NCBI GenBank assembly: GCA_002500745.1
Contig: DLST01000014.1
Span: forward strand, 21,679 to 85,678
Reading direction: 5' to 3'
DNA length: 64,000 bases
Source: Sphingobacterium sp. UBA7855
Lineage (GTDB): Bacteria; Bacteroidota; Bacteroidia; Sphingobacteriales; Sphingobacteriaceae
Each line of letters starts with the position of its first letter. Position 1 is the first letter of the stretch. Shown one piece after another: positions 24,260 to 33,414 of this stretch. Position numbers and translations under genes: made by a program. Under the pieces are notes generated by a model. That model did no database searches, was not told where the DNA came from, and saw nothing but the letters and a program-made list of their open reading frames with translations.

Positions 24260-25956
24260 GTACAGCAGATTGGATCGTTTTATTTTTGACACTCTTTGTT
24301 ATCGTTGTGTATGGCGTTTACAAGAGTAGAGGCATAAAAAATATTGATGGATACCTTCTGGGTAATCGTTCTTTACCTTGGTATCACGTCGGATTTTCAG
24401 TAATGGCGACTCAAGCAAGCGCCATTACTTTCCTTTCTGCACCTGGACTAGCTTATTCTTCAGGAATGAGTTTCGTTCAATTCTATTTCGGCCTACCTCT
24501 GGCCATGATTGTCCTCTGCATAACATTTATCCCTATTTTTCATAAGCTTAAAGTATTTACAGCCTACGAATTTCTAGAAAAACGCTTTGATGTAAGAACC
24601 AGAGGCCTCACCGCTATTCTCTTCCTCATTCAACGCGGTATTTCAACAGGTATTACCATATTTGCTCCTGCGCTGATCATATCGACCATACTACATATTG
24701 ACCTGACCTGGACCACCTTGGCCATCGGAAGTTTTGTTGTCATCTATACAACTTATGGCGGAACCAAAGCTGTATCCCATACACAATTGCTCCAAATGAG
24801 CATTATTTTTGCCTCTTTACTTATCGCTGGGATATTGGTCATCCATCTGCTACCACGAGATATTGGCCTTTCAAAAGCATTGCATATAGCAGGAAAATCA
24901 GGTAAAACAAATGCGCTGGATTTTACTTTTGATCTGAACAATAACTATACAATTTGGACAGGGTTAATTGGAGGCTTTTTTCTACAGCTTTCTTATTTTG
25001 GAACAGATCAGAGCCAAGTCGGAAGGTATTTAACTGGAGCTTCCATCAAAGAAAGCCGGATGGGATTAATTATGAATGGTTTATTGAAGATACCTATGCA
25101 ATTTGCAATTCTCCTGATCGGAATACTTGTATTTGCCTATTATCAGTTCCATCAGCCGCCTATCTTTTTTAACCAAGTTGAAGTCAAAAACCTCAAGGAA
25201 AGTAAATACGCTCCGGAGTATAAAATCTTCGAACAGAAACATAACGAATTGTTTAAAACGCGTGAATCTGCAGTTCAGCAGCTTAATATAGCCTTAGAGC
25301 AGGATGACAAAAAAAGTATTGCTCATGCTCGCACAACATTGGGCCAATTAAATGTGGAAATGCAGCAGGTTAAAGACCGAACCATAGACTTGATTAAAAA
25401 AAACAATCCCAGTGCGGAAACGAACGACAATAATTATGTGTTCCTTTCTTTCGTAACCACTGTATTTCCCAAAGGGTTAATCGGGTTGCTCATAGCAGTT
25501 ATCTTTCTCGCATCAATGGGATCGACTGCAAGTGCTATTAACTCACTGTCTTCTACCACAACAATTGATATTTACAAAAGATTTATTAACCGCAAATCAT
25601 CTGAAAAACAAGACCTACTATGGTCTCGTCTATTTACACTGATTTGGGGCATATTTACTATCCTGGTAGCCTTATATGCGAATAGGTTAGGTAATCTTCT
25701 CGAAGCAGTCAATATCTTAGGTTCGTTATTCTATGGTACGATCCTAGGTATTTTTATCGTAGCCTTCTATATGAGAAAAATCAGGGGCAATGCAGTTTTT
25801 ATTGCCGCCATACTTTCAGAAGTGATCGTAATTGGTATTTGGTTAATGGATAAAATACCGTTTCTATGGTTAAACCTTATCGGCTGTCTGGCCGTTATGC
25901 TGATCGCTTATCTCTTTGAACTGGGAATAAAAAAAGCGAATTGGAAGACGATATAA
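24256..25956 (+). CDS. sodium:solute symporter (SSS family)
   Basis: 566 residues, about 13 transmembrane helices. Start at ATG 24256 (MSTADWIVLF) because it forms an ATGA overlap with the microprotein; the frame continues to 24190 but then reads the microprotein in another frame. SSS features: GYLLGNRSLPWYHVGFS, SAITFLSAPG, GGTKAVSHTQLLQM, QSQVGRYLTG, FLASMGSTASAINSLSS. A charged insertion of about 90 residues (NLKESKYAPEYKIFEQ to AETNDNNYVF) separates two helices late in the protein and looks helical. The substrate is unknown; the operon suggests a sugar or a deacetylation product. Confidence 0.9.
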   Translation: MSTADWIVLFLTLFVIVVYGVYKSRGIKNIDGYLLGNRSLPWYHVGFSVMATQASAITFLSAPGLAYSSGMSFVQFYFGLPLAMIVLCITFIPIFHKLKVFTAYEFLEKRFDVRTRGLTAILFLIQRGISTGITIFAPALIISTILHIDLTWTTLAIGSFVVIYTTYGGTKAVSHTQLLQMSIIFASLLIAGILVIHLLPRDIGLSKALHIAGKSGKTNALDFTFDLNNNYTIWTGLIGGFFLQLSYFGTDQSQVGRYLTGASIKESRMGLIMNGLLKIPMQFAILLIGILVFAYYQFHQPPIFFNQVEVKNLKESKYAPEYKIFEQKHNELFKTRESAVQQLNIALEQDDKKSIAHARTTLGQLNVEMQQVKDRTIDLIKKNNPSAETNDNNYVFLSFVTTVFPKGLIGLLIAVIFLASMGSTASAINSLSSTTTIDIYKRFINRKSSEKQDLLWSRLFTLIWGIFTILVALYANRLGNLLEAVNILGSLFYGTILGIFIVAFYMRKIRGNAVFIAAILSEVIVIGIWLMDKIPFLWLNLIGCLAVMLIAYLFELGIKKANWKTI

Positions 25957-25994
25957 TCTATCCACAATAAAATAAAACGATTGATCGTACAAGT

Positions 25995-26861
25995 TTAATA
26001 TTTTCTATAAATGTTGTACAATACGCTCTTATCGTATATGGTCAGCTCAGGAGTTGTATCTCTTACAATGAACTTTCTTTTAAAGGCAACAATCGCTGCT
26101 TTAAGATTAGACGTATCGTACCCGATAATTTTAAGCGCATCTATCGCATTAAAACCATCTGGGGGGGCGACAAGCTGCCCTTCATCATACCAAATTCCAA
26201 AACCCCGGTCCGCCAGCTTTTTCCAGGGAAAAAACACACTTGGATCGTTCTTCCTTGCCGGTGCAATATCAGCATGGCCAATAAAATTATTTGTCGGTAT
26301 TAAATAGCGAGATTTCAAGGTATCCAGCACCGTCATCAACGAATTAATTTGTGCATCAGGAAAAGGTTCTCGACCATTATTATCCAGCTCAATACCAATA
26401 GAACATGAGTTCATATCTACGATAGAGCCCCATTTAGCAACCCCAGCATGCCAAGAGCGTACATAATCATTTAACATTTGTATAATCTCTCCATTTCGGC
26501 CGATAACATAATGTGAACTCACTTTAGTCCTCGGGATCTGAAAAGTTTTAATTGTCTGACCGATGCTGTCTTGCGCGGTGTGGTGGATAATAACAAAATT
26601 TGGCTTGCGTACATCATAATGAATAGCCTCTTCTTGACGCCAATAAGAATGGCTTCCGGATTTCTGTAAAAAGATGATCTTTCTTTCCTCTGGTGTCAAT
26701 AAACTGGTATCCGGCTGCGTCACAATTTGCTGCTCCAAAACCACCGGAGAAGCAGCAGATGTTATTAAAGGTTTCAAAATCGCCGGCTGTACCTTCGACT
26801 TACAACTTGCCAAAGACAGCAATGAGCACAGTAATATTCCTACTGACACAGGTCTAATCAT
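25995..26861 (-). CDS. N-acetylmuramoyl-L-alanine amidase lipoprotein
   Basis: 288 residues. Lipoprotein signal with LASC. Amidase_2 (PGRP-like, zinc) domain: FVIIHHTAQ gives the first His ligand, SSHYVIGRNG, SWHAGVAKW, SIGIELDNNG and IGHADIAPARKNDPSVFFPW give the remaining ligands and catalytic Lys region. Cleaves the amide bond between muramic acid and the stem peptide, at the envelope. Its ATG overlaps the stop of the DUF3078 gene (TAATG). Last gene of the six-gene envelope operon. Confidence 0.92.
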   Translation of the reverse strand: MIRPVSVGILLCSLLSLASCKSKVQPAILKPLITSAASPVVLEQQIVTQPDTSLLTPEERKIIFLQKSGSHSYWRQEEAIHYDVRKPNFVIIHHTAQDSIGQTIKTFQIPRTKVSSHYVIGRNGEIIQMLNDYVRSWHAGVAKWGSIVDMNSCSIGIELDNNGREPFPDAQINSLMTVLDTLKSRYLIPTNNFIGHADIAPARKNDPSVFFPWKKLADRGFGIWYDEGQLVAPPDGFNAIDALKIIGYDTSNLKAAIVAFKRKFIVRDTTPELTIYDKSVLYNIYRKY

Positions 26862-27898
26862 TATTTTGGTAAACTATATACAATTCCCATGGCCAAGGAC
26901 TGACTCAATTGCACTTTGGAAATCACATCCGGATCATAAATCATAATACCATTCAAGTTCACATTGATTACACGGGTAACTTTCGCTGTTACGGTTACAT
27001 CCAAACGGTGCGTTGGATCGGAAAGTTTCTCATAATCGGCAAAAAGATTATAACGTGCCTTTACATTCAATTTATCTGTGAAGTTTTTGTCCAAGTTCGC
27101 GGTTAACTGGAATGCCAATGCATTTGCAAAAGTACGATCTTCCTTTACACCGAATCTTTCGCCGGTACCCACACTTGGATTGTTTGGATCCTTATAATAT
27201 CCATATTTTGCGAAAAAACCCTCCCCAGAGCGAGGTCTAACACGATCATCCAAAATAAAGGTCTGACGAGCAGTACCCGTACCAAAACGTAACGAGAACT
27301 CATTGCTGGGCTTGTACTCAAGACCGAAAGACTCCGTCAAATAAGCTGGCGCCATAAAAGCATTTTCTATATAATCAATGGTATCCCTACCATTGACCGT
27401 TTTATACTTATACCCTGCGTCAAATTGAGACTCAAAGGTCACCGATGTAAACAAAGCCCAATTGGCTGACAATTTATAGGAAAGCTTATTATCCCAAAAT
27501 ATACGGTCATTATTTTTCTTCGCAATATTATTGGTGTTCTTTATTTTTCCATAACGTAAATCAACTTCAGTCACGAAATTGAAATTGTCTCTGGTATAAT
27601 CCGATTTATGATTAGCATTCAACCCAACAGCAATAGAACCTACACCGCCCCCTTTCCAATTATCATTAAATGATGCCTGATTTAAATTGATCCCAAATTT
27701 TGTCCAATGTTTCCAATAATCTACTTCTAGGTTCAGTTTGGGAACGACAGGACGAATGGTTTTAATATTTAAAGGTTGCTCTTTCTGTACAGAAATTGCA
27801 GTATCTGGTTTTGCTCTAAGATCTTTCAGATCCTGTGCCTTTAAGCCAGTAATAGAAAGGCAGAGCATAGCCATGCCGACAAAATTAAATAACTTCAT
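26861..27898 (-). CDS. DUF3078 outer-membrane-like protein
   Basis: 345 residues with a signal peptide (ending TGLKAQ). Beta-rich mature part with repeated aromatic-polar strands (YWKHWTKFGINLNQASFNDNW near 62-82) and no catalytic motif. The DUF3078 family is restricted mainly to Bacteroidota and is thought to be an outer-membrane protein; role unknown. Starts 23 bases after the previous gene and overlaps the next. Placement between peptidoglycan hydrolases suggests a part in wall or outer-membrane maintenance. Confidence 0.85.
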   Translation of the reverse strand: MKLFNFVGMAMLCLSITGLKAQDLKDLRAKPDTAISVQKEQPLNIKTIRPVVPKLNLEVDYWKHWTKFGINLNQASFNDNWKGGGVGSIAVGLNANHKSDYTRDNFNFVTEVDLRYGKIKNTNNIAKKNNDRIFWDNKLSYKLSANWALFTSVTFESQFDAGYKYKTVNGRDTIDYIENAFMAPAYLTESFGLEYKPSNEFSLRFGTGTARQTFILDDRVRPRSGEGFFAKYGYYKDPNNPSVGTGERFGVKEDRTFANALAFQLTANLDKNFTDKLNVKARYNLFADYEKLSDPTHRLDVTVTAKVTRVINVNLNGIMIYDPDVISKVQLSQSLAMGIVYSLPK

Positions 27899-27921
27899 TC
27901 TGAAAACGTCTATTTTTTTGT

Positions 27922-28683
27922 TTACGGTACTAATTTAAAATTAATTGTTGGAAAAGGCTCAATAAAATATTGCGAAGGATTCAATTGATACCGTGAATAG
28001 CAATTCTTGATATAATTTGCCAGTTCATAATCACTTGCTGCAAGAATAAAGAAATAGGAGGGTCTGAATATCCTTCTAAATCGCTCCGATTCTTCACTAT
28101 TCAGCCCAGTTACTTTACTGATAAGTTCCTTCGAAAATTTATAATCGATCACATTTTCCTTATAGTCATTTTCAATAGTTTTAGTCAATCGGCGTGCTCG
28201 TTTGGCCTCTTTGCTAAATAAACTGTAGATTGAATTGATGCTTAAACCAGCACCATTTGGCCCGACAGAAAATACATCACCATAACCTGCCAAACGATAT
28301 GCCTTTTCATAATCTACTTTTGCTTTTTCCAAAATTTCTTCGGGACTCTTGCGTGCGTAAACCTGAACCTCTTCGATATAAAAAGATTCGCGTACTAGAT
28401 GAAAAAGTAATAATCCCTTTTCATCTACAAGAAGTGTGTCTGAAAAGTACCCCTTACTCATCGCTACGATATGATCTCCTAACTGTGCATTAAAGACAAA
28501 TTCACCTTTGATTGTATTATAATTAACCTCCCCTGTTCGCAAATTGGCGAGCTTTACATTTCCAATACGCTGTTTGGTATTTTTATCAAAGACAATACCC
28601 TCCACTTTTTTATCTTGGCAAAAAAGTGCTGAAGTGGAAGCCCCAATGGCAATAAGTAGAAAAATATATCGTATAAATATCAC
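27922..28683 (-). CDS. carboxypeptidase-regulatory-like envelope protein
   Basis: 253 residues from a GTG at 28683. The open frame reaches 28800, but that would overlap the upstream gene by 56 bases and place about 40 residues before the signal peptide; the GTG begins a signal directly (IFIRYIFLLIAIGAS to LFCQ). A CarboxypepD_reg-like beta sandwich (VEGIVFDKNTKQRIGNVKLAN) is followed by a helical domain with no recognised family. Such domains occur in Bacteroidota surface proteins and TonB-dependent receptors. Same operon, 61 bases after the LysM gene. Confidence 0.75.
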   Translation of the reverse strand: MIFIRYIFLLIAIGASTSALFCQDKKVEGIVFDKNTKQRIGNVKLANLRTGEVNYNTIKGEFVFNAQLGDHIVAMSKGYFSDTLLVDEKGLLLFHLVRESFYIEEVQVYARKSPEEILEKAKVDYEKAYRLAGYGDVFSVGPNGAGLSINSIYSLFSKEAKRARRLTKTIENDYKENVIDYKFSKELISKVTGLNSEESERFRRIFRPSYFFILAASDYELANYIKNCYSRYQLNPSQYFIEPFPTINFKLVP

Positions 28684-28744
28684 TATCGTAAAACTACTAT
28701 ATAGCGATACAAAAGTGAAATATTTAACATCTTTTAAAGCATAA

Positions 28745-29578
28745 CTATTTAGATATAACCAAAAGCTGACCCAAAGATAGCGCATCATCCGTAAGGCCAT
28801 TTAAAGCCTTAATCTGATCGACAGATACATTATATAGCTTACTGAGCGAATACAACGTATCCTGAGCTTTAACCTCATGGATACGCATAGCTACGGGGCT
28901 CTTGATGGCTTCTGTTTTTACAACCGAGGGGGGAGCTTCTTGTACATTCTGAACGATCTCTACCTGCACTGTTTCTTCTCGAACAACTTTTTCACGCGGC
29001 GATTCACCGCGGTCGTATTGATCAAGATGATATCTTTCGATCATTTCGATCAGCAATTCAGGATAACGTGGATTGGTGGCATACCCAGCGGCTTTCAAGC
29101 CTTTAGCCCAACCTTTATAATCATTTTTATCCAATTTAAAGAGCGCGGCGTACCGAGGCCTCAACAGAAATTCAGAATGATCTCGAAACGATTGTTCGGG
29201 ACTGTCATAAACACGAAAGCAATCATTAATATTATCATCAGGACGGGTTACGGATTTTCCTTTCCACACTCCGCCACATTTAATACCAAAATGATTATTC
29301 GCCTCGCGCGCCAGATAACTATTCCCATTACCTGATTCAAGCAGTGCCTGAGCCAGTTTAATGCTGGCGGGAATACCGTATCTGTTCATTTCTGCAATGG
29401 CTACCTCTTTGTAATGATTGATGTAATCGTTCCCCGCCATGGTGGGCCGCCCAACAGAAGGGGATGAAGAAGTTTTTGAACTGGAGCCAGATTTAGGGGA
29501 CGATAATGTGCCCCTCCGACTTGAACATGATGTAACCAACATCATGAGTACAAACATGCCATAAAAAAACTTCTTCAT
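28745..29578 (-). CDS. glucosaminidase with LysM domain
   Basis: 277 residues. Lipoprotein signal with cysteine in VTSCSSRRG. Glucosaminidase (FlgJ-type) domain with catalytic Glu in AQALLESGNGNSYLA and SPEQSFRDHSEFL, then KAAGYATNPRYPE. A linker with PP and VV repeats leads to a single LysM at the C-terminus (VKAQDTLYSLSKLYNV to GQLLVISK) for peptidoglycan binding. Cleaves the glycan backbone. Partner of the shorter glucosaminidase just upstream. Confidence 0.92.
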   Translation of the reverse strand: MKKFFYGMFVLMMLVTSCSSRRGTLSSPKSGSSSKTSSSPSVGRPTMAGNDYINHYKEVAIAEMNRYGIPASIKLAQALLESGNGNSYLAREANNHFGIKCGGVWKGKSVTRPDDNINDCFRVYDSPEQSFRDHSEFLLRPRYAALFKLDKNDYKGWAKGLKAAGYATNPRYPELLIEMIERYHLDQYDRGESPREKVVREETVQVEIVQNVQEAPPSVVKTEAIKSPVAMRIHEVKAQDTLYSLSKLYNVSVDQIKALNGLTDDALSLGQLLVISK

Positions 29579-29600
29579 GCAGTAATGTTGTGCTTAGTGC

Positions 29601-30125
29601 TTATTTTTTAGTTGACGAGAATTTGTTTTGCTTAGCATCATGATCAAACATATCCAAATGATATTGTCTAATTGTAGCGAGTACTTTTGCTGTCCAACCT
29701 TTACTCGTGGAGTACCCTGAACGAGCAATCGCTTTTACCCAAGCTTCGTATTTTTCACCCGGATGTTTATCAAAAAGACTTTGAGTAGTCTTTTTTCTTT
29801 TCACTATTCCTACAAAATCATCGTACGAGTCCAATACAGACCGATAACCTTTGTAAGCTGACCGAATAACGGTACTATTGTTCTTTCCTTTGACACCAAA
29901 ATGGTTATTCAAATTCTTTGCTACCCTGCTACCACCATTTCCGCTTTCATGCATGGCGATGGCTAAGATAACCGATGCCGGAACACCATGTTCCTCCATC
30001 ATTTCTTTTGCTATTGGACTGTACTTATCGACATATGCCGCATTACTTTGAGCGGAAACCTTTGTTAATCCAAAAGTTCCCAAAGCTAGTACCAGTACAA
30101 AGCTTTTTAATTGTTTTAAATTCAT
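29601..30125 (-). CDS. glucosaminidase, single domain
   Basis: 174 residues with a signal peptide ending KVSAQ. Same catalytic fold as the next gene: MHESGNGGSRVAKNLNNHFGVKG carries the Glu, and IARSGYSTSKGW matches the C-terminal motif. There is no wall-binding domain, unlike the downstream LysM copy. The two likely arose by duplication. It lies 22 bases after the O-methyltransferase and 22 before the LysM gene. Confidence 0.9.
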   Translation of the reverse strand: MNLKQLKSFVLVLALGTFGLTKVSAQSNAAYVDKYSPIAKEMMEEHGVPASVILAIAMHESGNGGSRVAKNLNNHFGVKGKNNSTVIRSAYKGYRSVLDSYDDFVGIVKRKKTTQSLFDKHPGEKYEAWVKAIARSGYSTSKGWTAKVLATIRQYHLDMFDHDAKQNKFSSTKK

Positions 30126-30147
30126 GAAGAATGTTTTAGTTCACAAA

Positions 30148-30783
30148 TTACCTTTTGCGTAATACAAAAAGTCCGTCTCGAATTGGTAATATCACCTTTT
30201 CTACGCGCTTGTCCTGAGCTAAACGTGCATTCAAATCAATGATCTGCTTTGTTTGGTTGTCTGGTTTTGAATCCAATACCTTACCTTTCCATAAGACATT
30301 GTCAATCAAAATAAGTCCCCCAGACGGAACTTGATTTATTATCGTTTCGAAATAAAATAAATTTCTCTTCTTGTCTGCGTCGATAAATACTAGATCGAAT
30401 GTTTCATTCAATGTAGGTAGTATTACCGCCGCATCGCCAATGTGATACCTGATCTTATCAGCAAATGGCGATTCATCAAAATAACCTTGCACCCTTTCCT
30501 GCTGCTCTGCATTGATATCAATGGTATGTAATAATCCATCTTCTTTCAGCCCTTCAGCGAGACATAAAGTTGCGTATCCCGTAAAAGTTCCAATCTCTAA
30601 AATACGCTTGGGAGCAACCAATTTGCTCAATAAAGAAAGAACTCTTCCCTGGTAATGTCCAGACAACATATGGGGCATTGTTTCCTTCAAATAAGTATCC
30701 CGATTTACCATTTTCAGTAACGAATTTTCTCCGTCTGTAGTATGTTCCAAATAGGACTCTAAATCGCTGTCAACAATTTCCAT
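30148..30783 (-). CDS. O-methyltransferase (caffeoyl-CoA type)
   Basis: 211 residues from ATG 30783 (the frame opens at 30807). SAM motif ILEIGTFTGYATLCLAEGL, metal-coordinating aspartates in LVFIDADKKRN and LILIDNVLWKG. The family methylates catechol-like hydroxyls using a divalent metal. Cytoplasmic, with no obvious link to its cell-wall neighbours apart from being the first gene of the operon. The substrate is unknown. Confidence 0.9.
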   Translation of the reverse strand: MEIVDSDLESYLEHTTDGENSLLKMVNRDTYLKETMPHMLSGHYQGRVLSLLSKLVAPKRILEIGTFTGYATLCLAEGLKEDGLLHTIDINAEQQERVQGYFDESPFADKIRYHIGDAAVILPTLNETFDLVFIDADKKRNLFYFETIINQVPSGGLILIDNVLWKGKVLDSKPDNQTKQIIDLNARLAQDKRVEKVILPIRDGLFVLRKR

Positions 30784-30960
30784 AACCGCAAAGGTACCAA
30801 AAAACATGTTTAGTATAAAAACTTTTTTTTACTAAAACCTGATTATCAATTAAATACAATAAAGCTTTTGTAAAGGACGTTTTTTTAAAATTGCCTCAAA
30901 CGCATAAAAACCCAACATCTCCAATTTAAAATTTTATTTCAGATCAGAATTTCTCCAAAG

Positions 30961-30999
30961 AAAAAGCCTCCTAAAATACGATATTTTAGAAGGCTTTTT
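30961..30999 (-). terminator. terminator of the queD-folE transcript
   Basis: AAAAAGCCTCCTAAAAT pairs with ATTTTAGAAGGCTTTTT (one mismatch) around a short loop. Both sides carry A/T runs; it lies directly after the folE stop. Confidence 0.8.
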
Positions 31000-31021
31000 T
31001 TAGTATTGCACTATAAAGAAT

Positions 31022-31651
31022 TTACGCAAGATCAGCTGTGATTAAGCGTAAAAATTCGGATCGCGTTACATCATTTTGAAAAGCTCCCGTAAATGCAGAA
31101 GTTGTTGTCACAGAATTTTGTTTCTGTACACCACGCATGGCCATACACATGTGTTTACATTCCATGACAACAGCTACGCCCAGCGCCCCCAAAGTTTCTT
31201 GGATACAGTCCCTGATCTCATTAGTGAGCCTCTCTTGAACTTGAAGGCGACGTGCAAAAATATCAACAACACGTGGTATTTTACTCAATCCAACAATATG
31301 TCCGTTAGGAATATAAGCAATGTGGGCCTTACCGAAGAAAGGCAACATGTGGTGTTCACAAAGAGAATAGACTTCAATATCTTTTACGACAACCATTTGA
31401 CTATAGTCTTCTTCAAACATTGCTCCACGTAACACCTCTCCAGCATCAATATCATAGCCATGGGTCAAAAATTGCAACGCTTTCGCAACACGCTCTGGCG
31501 TCTTTACTAAACCTTCGCGTTTGGGATCTTCTCCAAGACATGCCAATATATCGGTATAATGAGAGGCGATTCGTTCTACCTTTTCAGTATTGTATTTGTC
31601 GATCTTAATATATCCATCCAACTCTTCGTTGTCAAATGAGTGCTGACTCAT
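31022..31651 (-). CDS. folE: GTP cyclohydrolase I
   Basis: 209 residues. Converts GTP to 7,8-dihydroneopterin triphosphate, first step for folate and for the queuosine precursor. Zinc and active-site motifs: [20 protein letters not shown] and [14 protein letters not shown] supply the Cys, His, Cys ligands; [10 protein letters not shown] is the N-terminal signature. It lies 28 bases after queD, so the pair feeds pterin to both pathways. Length is normal for the homodecameric enzyme. Confidence 0.95.
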   Translation of the reverse strand: MSQHSFDNEELDGYIKIDKYNTEKVERIASHYTDILACLGEDPKREGLVKTPERVAKALQFLTHGYDIDAGEVLRGAMFEEDYSQMVVVKDIEVYSLCEHHMLPFFGKAHIAYIPNGHIVGLSKIPRVVDIFARRLQVQERLTNEIRDCIQETLGALGVAVVMECKHMCMAMRGVQKQNSVTTTSAFTGAFQNDVTRSEFLRLITADLA

Positions 31652-31679
31652 AGTTTTTACTATTTAAATGTATTAAAGT

Positions 31680-32093
31680 TTAATCGCCAAAATATTCGAC
31701 GTAATTATTTTCTGTTTCGTGCAAACGGACACTATGTAAAATTACTCCCTGCTCATCAAACAAGGGTTTTAGAATCTTAAATATTTCGATTGCGATATTT
31801 TCAGTTGAAGCCATCACACCCTGCATAAAATCAACATCTAAATTAAAATTACGGTGATCAACCTTATCGATTATGCTACCATTGATTATTTCCTTCATAA
31901 TCTTTAGGTCAATCAAAAAACCAGTTTCTGGATTAATATTTCCTTTAACTGTGACATAAAGATCATAATTATGCCCATGCCAATTCGGATTGGCACAAAG
32001 GCCAAAGACCTGTTCATTCTGCTCCTCACTCCAGTCTTCACGATAGAGCTTGTGCGCAGCACAGAAACGTTCACGACGAGTTATAAATACCAT
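31680..32093 (-). CDS. queD: 6-carboxytetrahydropterin synthase (QueD)
   Basis: 137 residues; ATG at 32093 preferred, as the longer frame begins with TTG. Zinc histidines in FCAAHKLY and NWHGHNYDLYV; catalytic Cys is in GLCANPNWHG; VDHRNFNLD is the family motif. Uses the FolE product to make 6-carboxy-tetrahydropterin for queuosine; may also act in folate supply. A -7 box ends only 6 bases before the ATG. Confidence 0.93.
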   Translation of the reverse strand: MVFITRRERFCAAHKLYREDWSEEQNEQVFGLCANPNWHGHNYDLYVTVKGNINPETGFLIDLKIMKEIINGSIIDKVDHRNFNLDVDFMQGVMASTENIAIEIFKILKPLFDEQGVILHSVRLHETENNYVEYFGD

Positions 32094-32099
32094 AATATA

Positions 32100-32107
32100 C
32101 AAAGATA
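32100..32107 (-). promoter_or_regulatory. -7 box close to the queD start
   Basis: CAAAGATA on the plus strand reads TATCTTTG on the minus strand, 6 bases from the ATG at 32093. A transcript starting there would be almost leaderless. Confidence 0.45.
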
Positions 32108-32649
32108 AGGCTTTAGGCGCAATTTTAACATTTCAATTTGAGGAATGCCGTCAGAATATCGTAATATAATGAAGTGCCTCTGCCATTCTTTATCCAACAG
32201 CGATAGGAGTTCCGTAGTCCAAGTCTTAACCTGTTAGCCAACGAATGGATAAAAATTTGAAACCAAACATTTGCTTACGCTTTAGGAGAATAGCAGTATT
32301 CATACCATATTGGCTCTTTTACGTAATTTTTCTTTAGATATGATTTAGCATTTAAATAGGTTTAGTTTAGATTCAACCTTTGTTATCCCTAATTAAAAGC
32401 TAAACTAAATAGCTATTGAAACCATATTAATGTATAATAATTTAATAGCGACTCTTAACTTTTGAATGTCTAAAACAATGACGCTCCATTGAGCTTATCA
32501 GTAATCATATCGTTAGCTGACACCAAATCATCCTTTGTATAAATAAAACTCAAATCTGTCAGTTGGACAAATAACAGGTACTATATTTTGTTATATAAAG
32601 ACTTTTGCATGCAAGATAATTCGTAATTTTCCATCAAAAAAAGTTCGTC
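32108..32649. other. gene-free spacer
   Basis: About 540 bases between divergent queD and mqnB. No reading frame of useful length and no convincing riboswitch or hairpin; AT-rich with scattered short repeats. Promoters of both genes should lie here. Confidence 0.5.
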
Positions 32650-33291
32650 ATGCAAATATTAGTTGTTGCGGCTACATCATTTGAATTGCAGCCGTTTCTG
32701 GAAGTGGCATCAACATACGATCGATGCGATACCCTCATTACTGGTGTCGGCATGGTAGCCACAGCCTTTGCGCTAGGAAGAGTACTTCATGAAAAAAAAT
32801 ATGATCTTCTTATTAATATAGGAATAGGGGGATGTTTGGATCGGCATGTTGAAATAGGTTCGGTCATCCAAGTAGTTTCAGAATCATTTATTGAGCTTGG
32901 CGCAGAAGACGGGCATAACTTTATTCCAATAGACCAATTGGGCTACGGAAAGTCCAGATTTTCCTCGTGCTTATTAGCCGACAAAGAGCTTCGCCTCCCA
33001 TTTCTAAAGCAGGGGGAGGGCATTACCGTAAACAAAGTACATGGTCGTACAGAAAGTATTGAAAAAATCCTAAAGCTCCATCCCAATAGTCTCGTAGAGA
33101 GTATGGAGGGAGCTGCTGTTTTCTTTGCTGCGGACAAAATGGCTGTTCCCGTTATAGAGATTCGTGGTATTTCGAATTACGTAGAAAAAAGAAACCGTGC
33201 CACGTGGAACATTCCGTTAGCTATAATGAATAGTAATAAGGCACTTATAAAAACATTGGAATATCTGAGCAACTTATATTTAAAAATTTAA
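32650..33291 (+). CDS. mqnB: futalosine hydrolase
   Basis: 213 residues. Hydrolyses futalosine to dehypoxanthine futalosine in the alternative menaquinone pathway. Nucleoside-phosphorylase-like fold: ITGVGMVATAFALG, LINIGIGGCLD, and VESMEGAAVFFAADKMAVPVIEIRGISNYVE with the catalytic region. The match to MqnB rather than MTA/SAH nucleosidase rests on the FLEVA start and the RGISNYVEKRNRA ending. No other mqn gene is in the window. Confidence 0.9.
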   Translation: MQILVVAATSFELQPFLEVASTYDRCDTLITGVGMVATAFALGRVLHEKKYDLLINIGIGGCLDRHVEIGSVIQVVSESFIELGAEDGHNFIPIDQLGYGKSRFSSCLLADKELRLPFLKQGEGITVNKVHGRTESIEKILKLHPNSLVESMEGAAVFFAADKMAVPVIEIRGISNYVEKRNRATWNIPLAIMNSNKALIKTLEYLSNLYLKI

Positions 33292-33375
33292 TATGAAAGT
33301 CATTTACATATTAAAAAATGACATAAAACTATACAATTAGCGTGTTCAAATCTTCAAAATATCAATTTTAAATAG

Positions 33376-33383
33376 TAGATTTG
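33376..33383 (+). promoter_or_regulatory. -7 box for pdhB
   Basis: TAGATTTG matches TAnnTTTG, 31 bases before ATG 33415. Confidence 0.45.
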
Positions 33384-33414
33384 TAATCTAAAAATTGACA
33401 CTATTTTACAACTG

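Noticed and set aside
25960..25968. CTATCCACA near a DnaA box consensus
   Set aside because: Single isolated match between genes, without an AT-rich core or skew change.
28877..29335. 152-codon frame antisense to the LysM glucosaminidase
   Set aside because: Shadow of a clear catalytic domain; no start signal.
32108..32649. Riboswitch upstream of queD or mqnB
   Set aside because: No aptamer-like conserved segments or paired terminator/antiterminator could be found.
33196..33211. CCACGTGGAAC sequence in mqnB resembling parS
   Set aside because: Only 13 of 16 positions match, with changes in the conserved left half; too weak to call.
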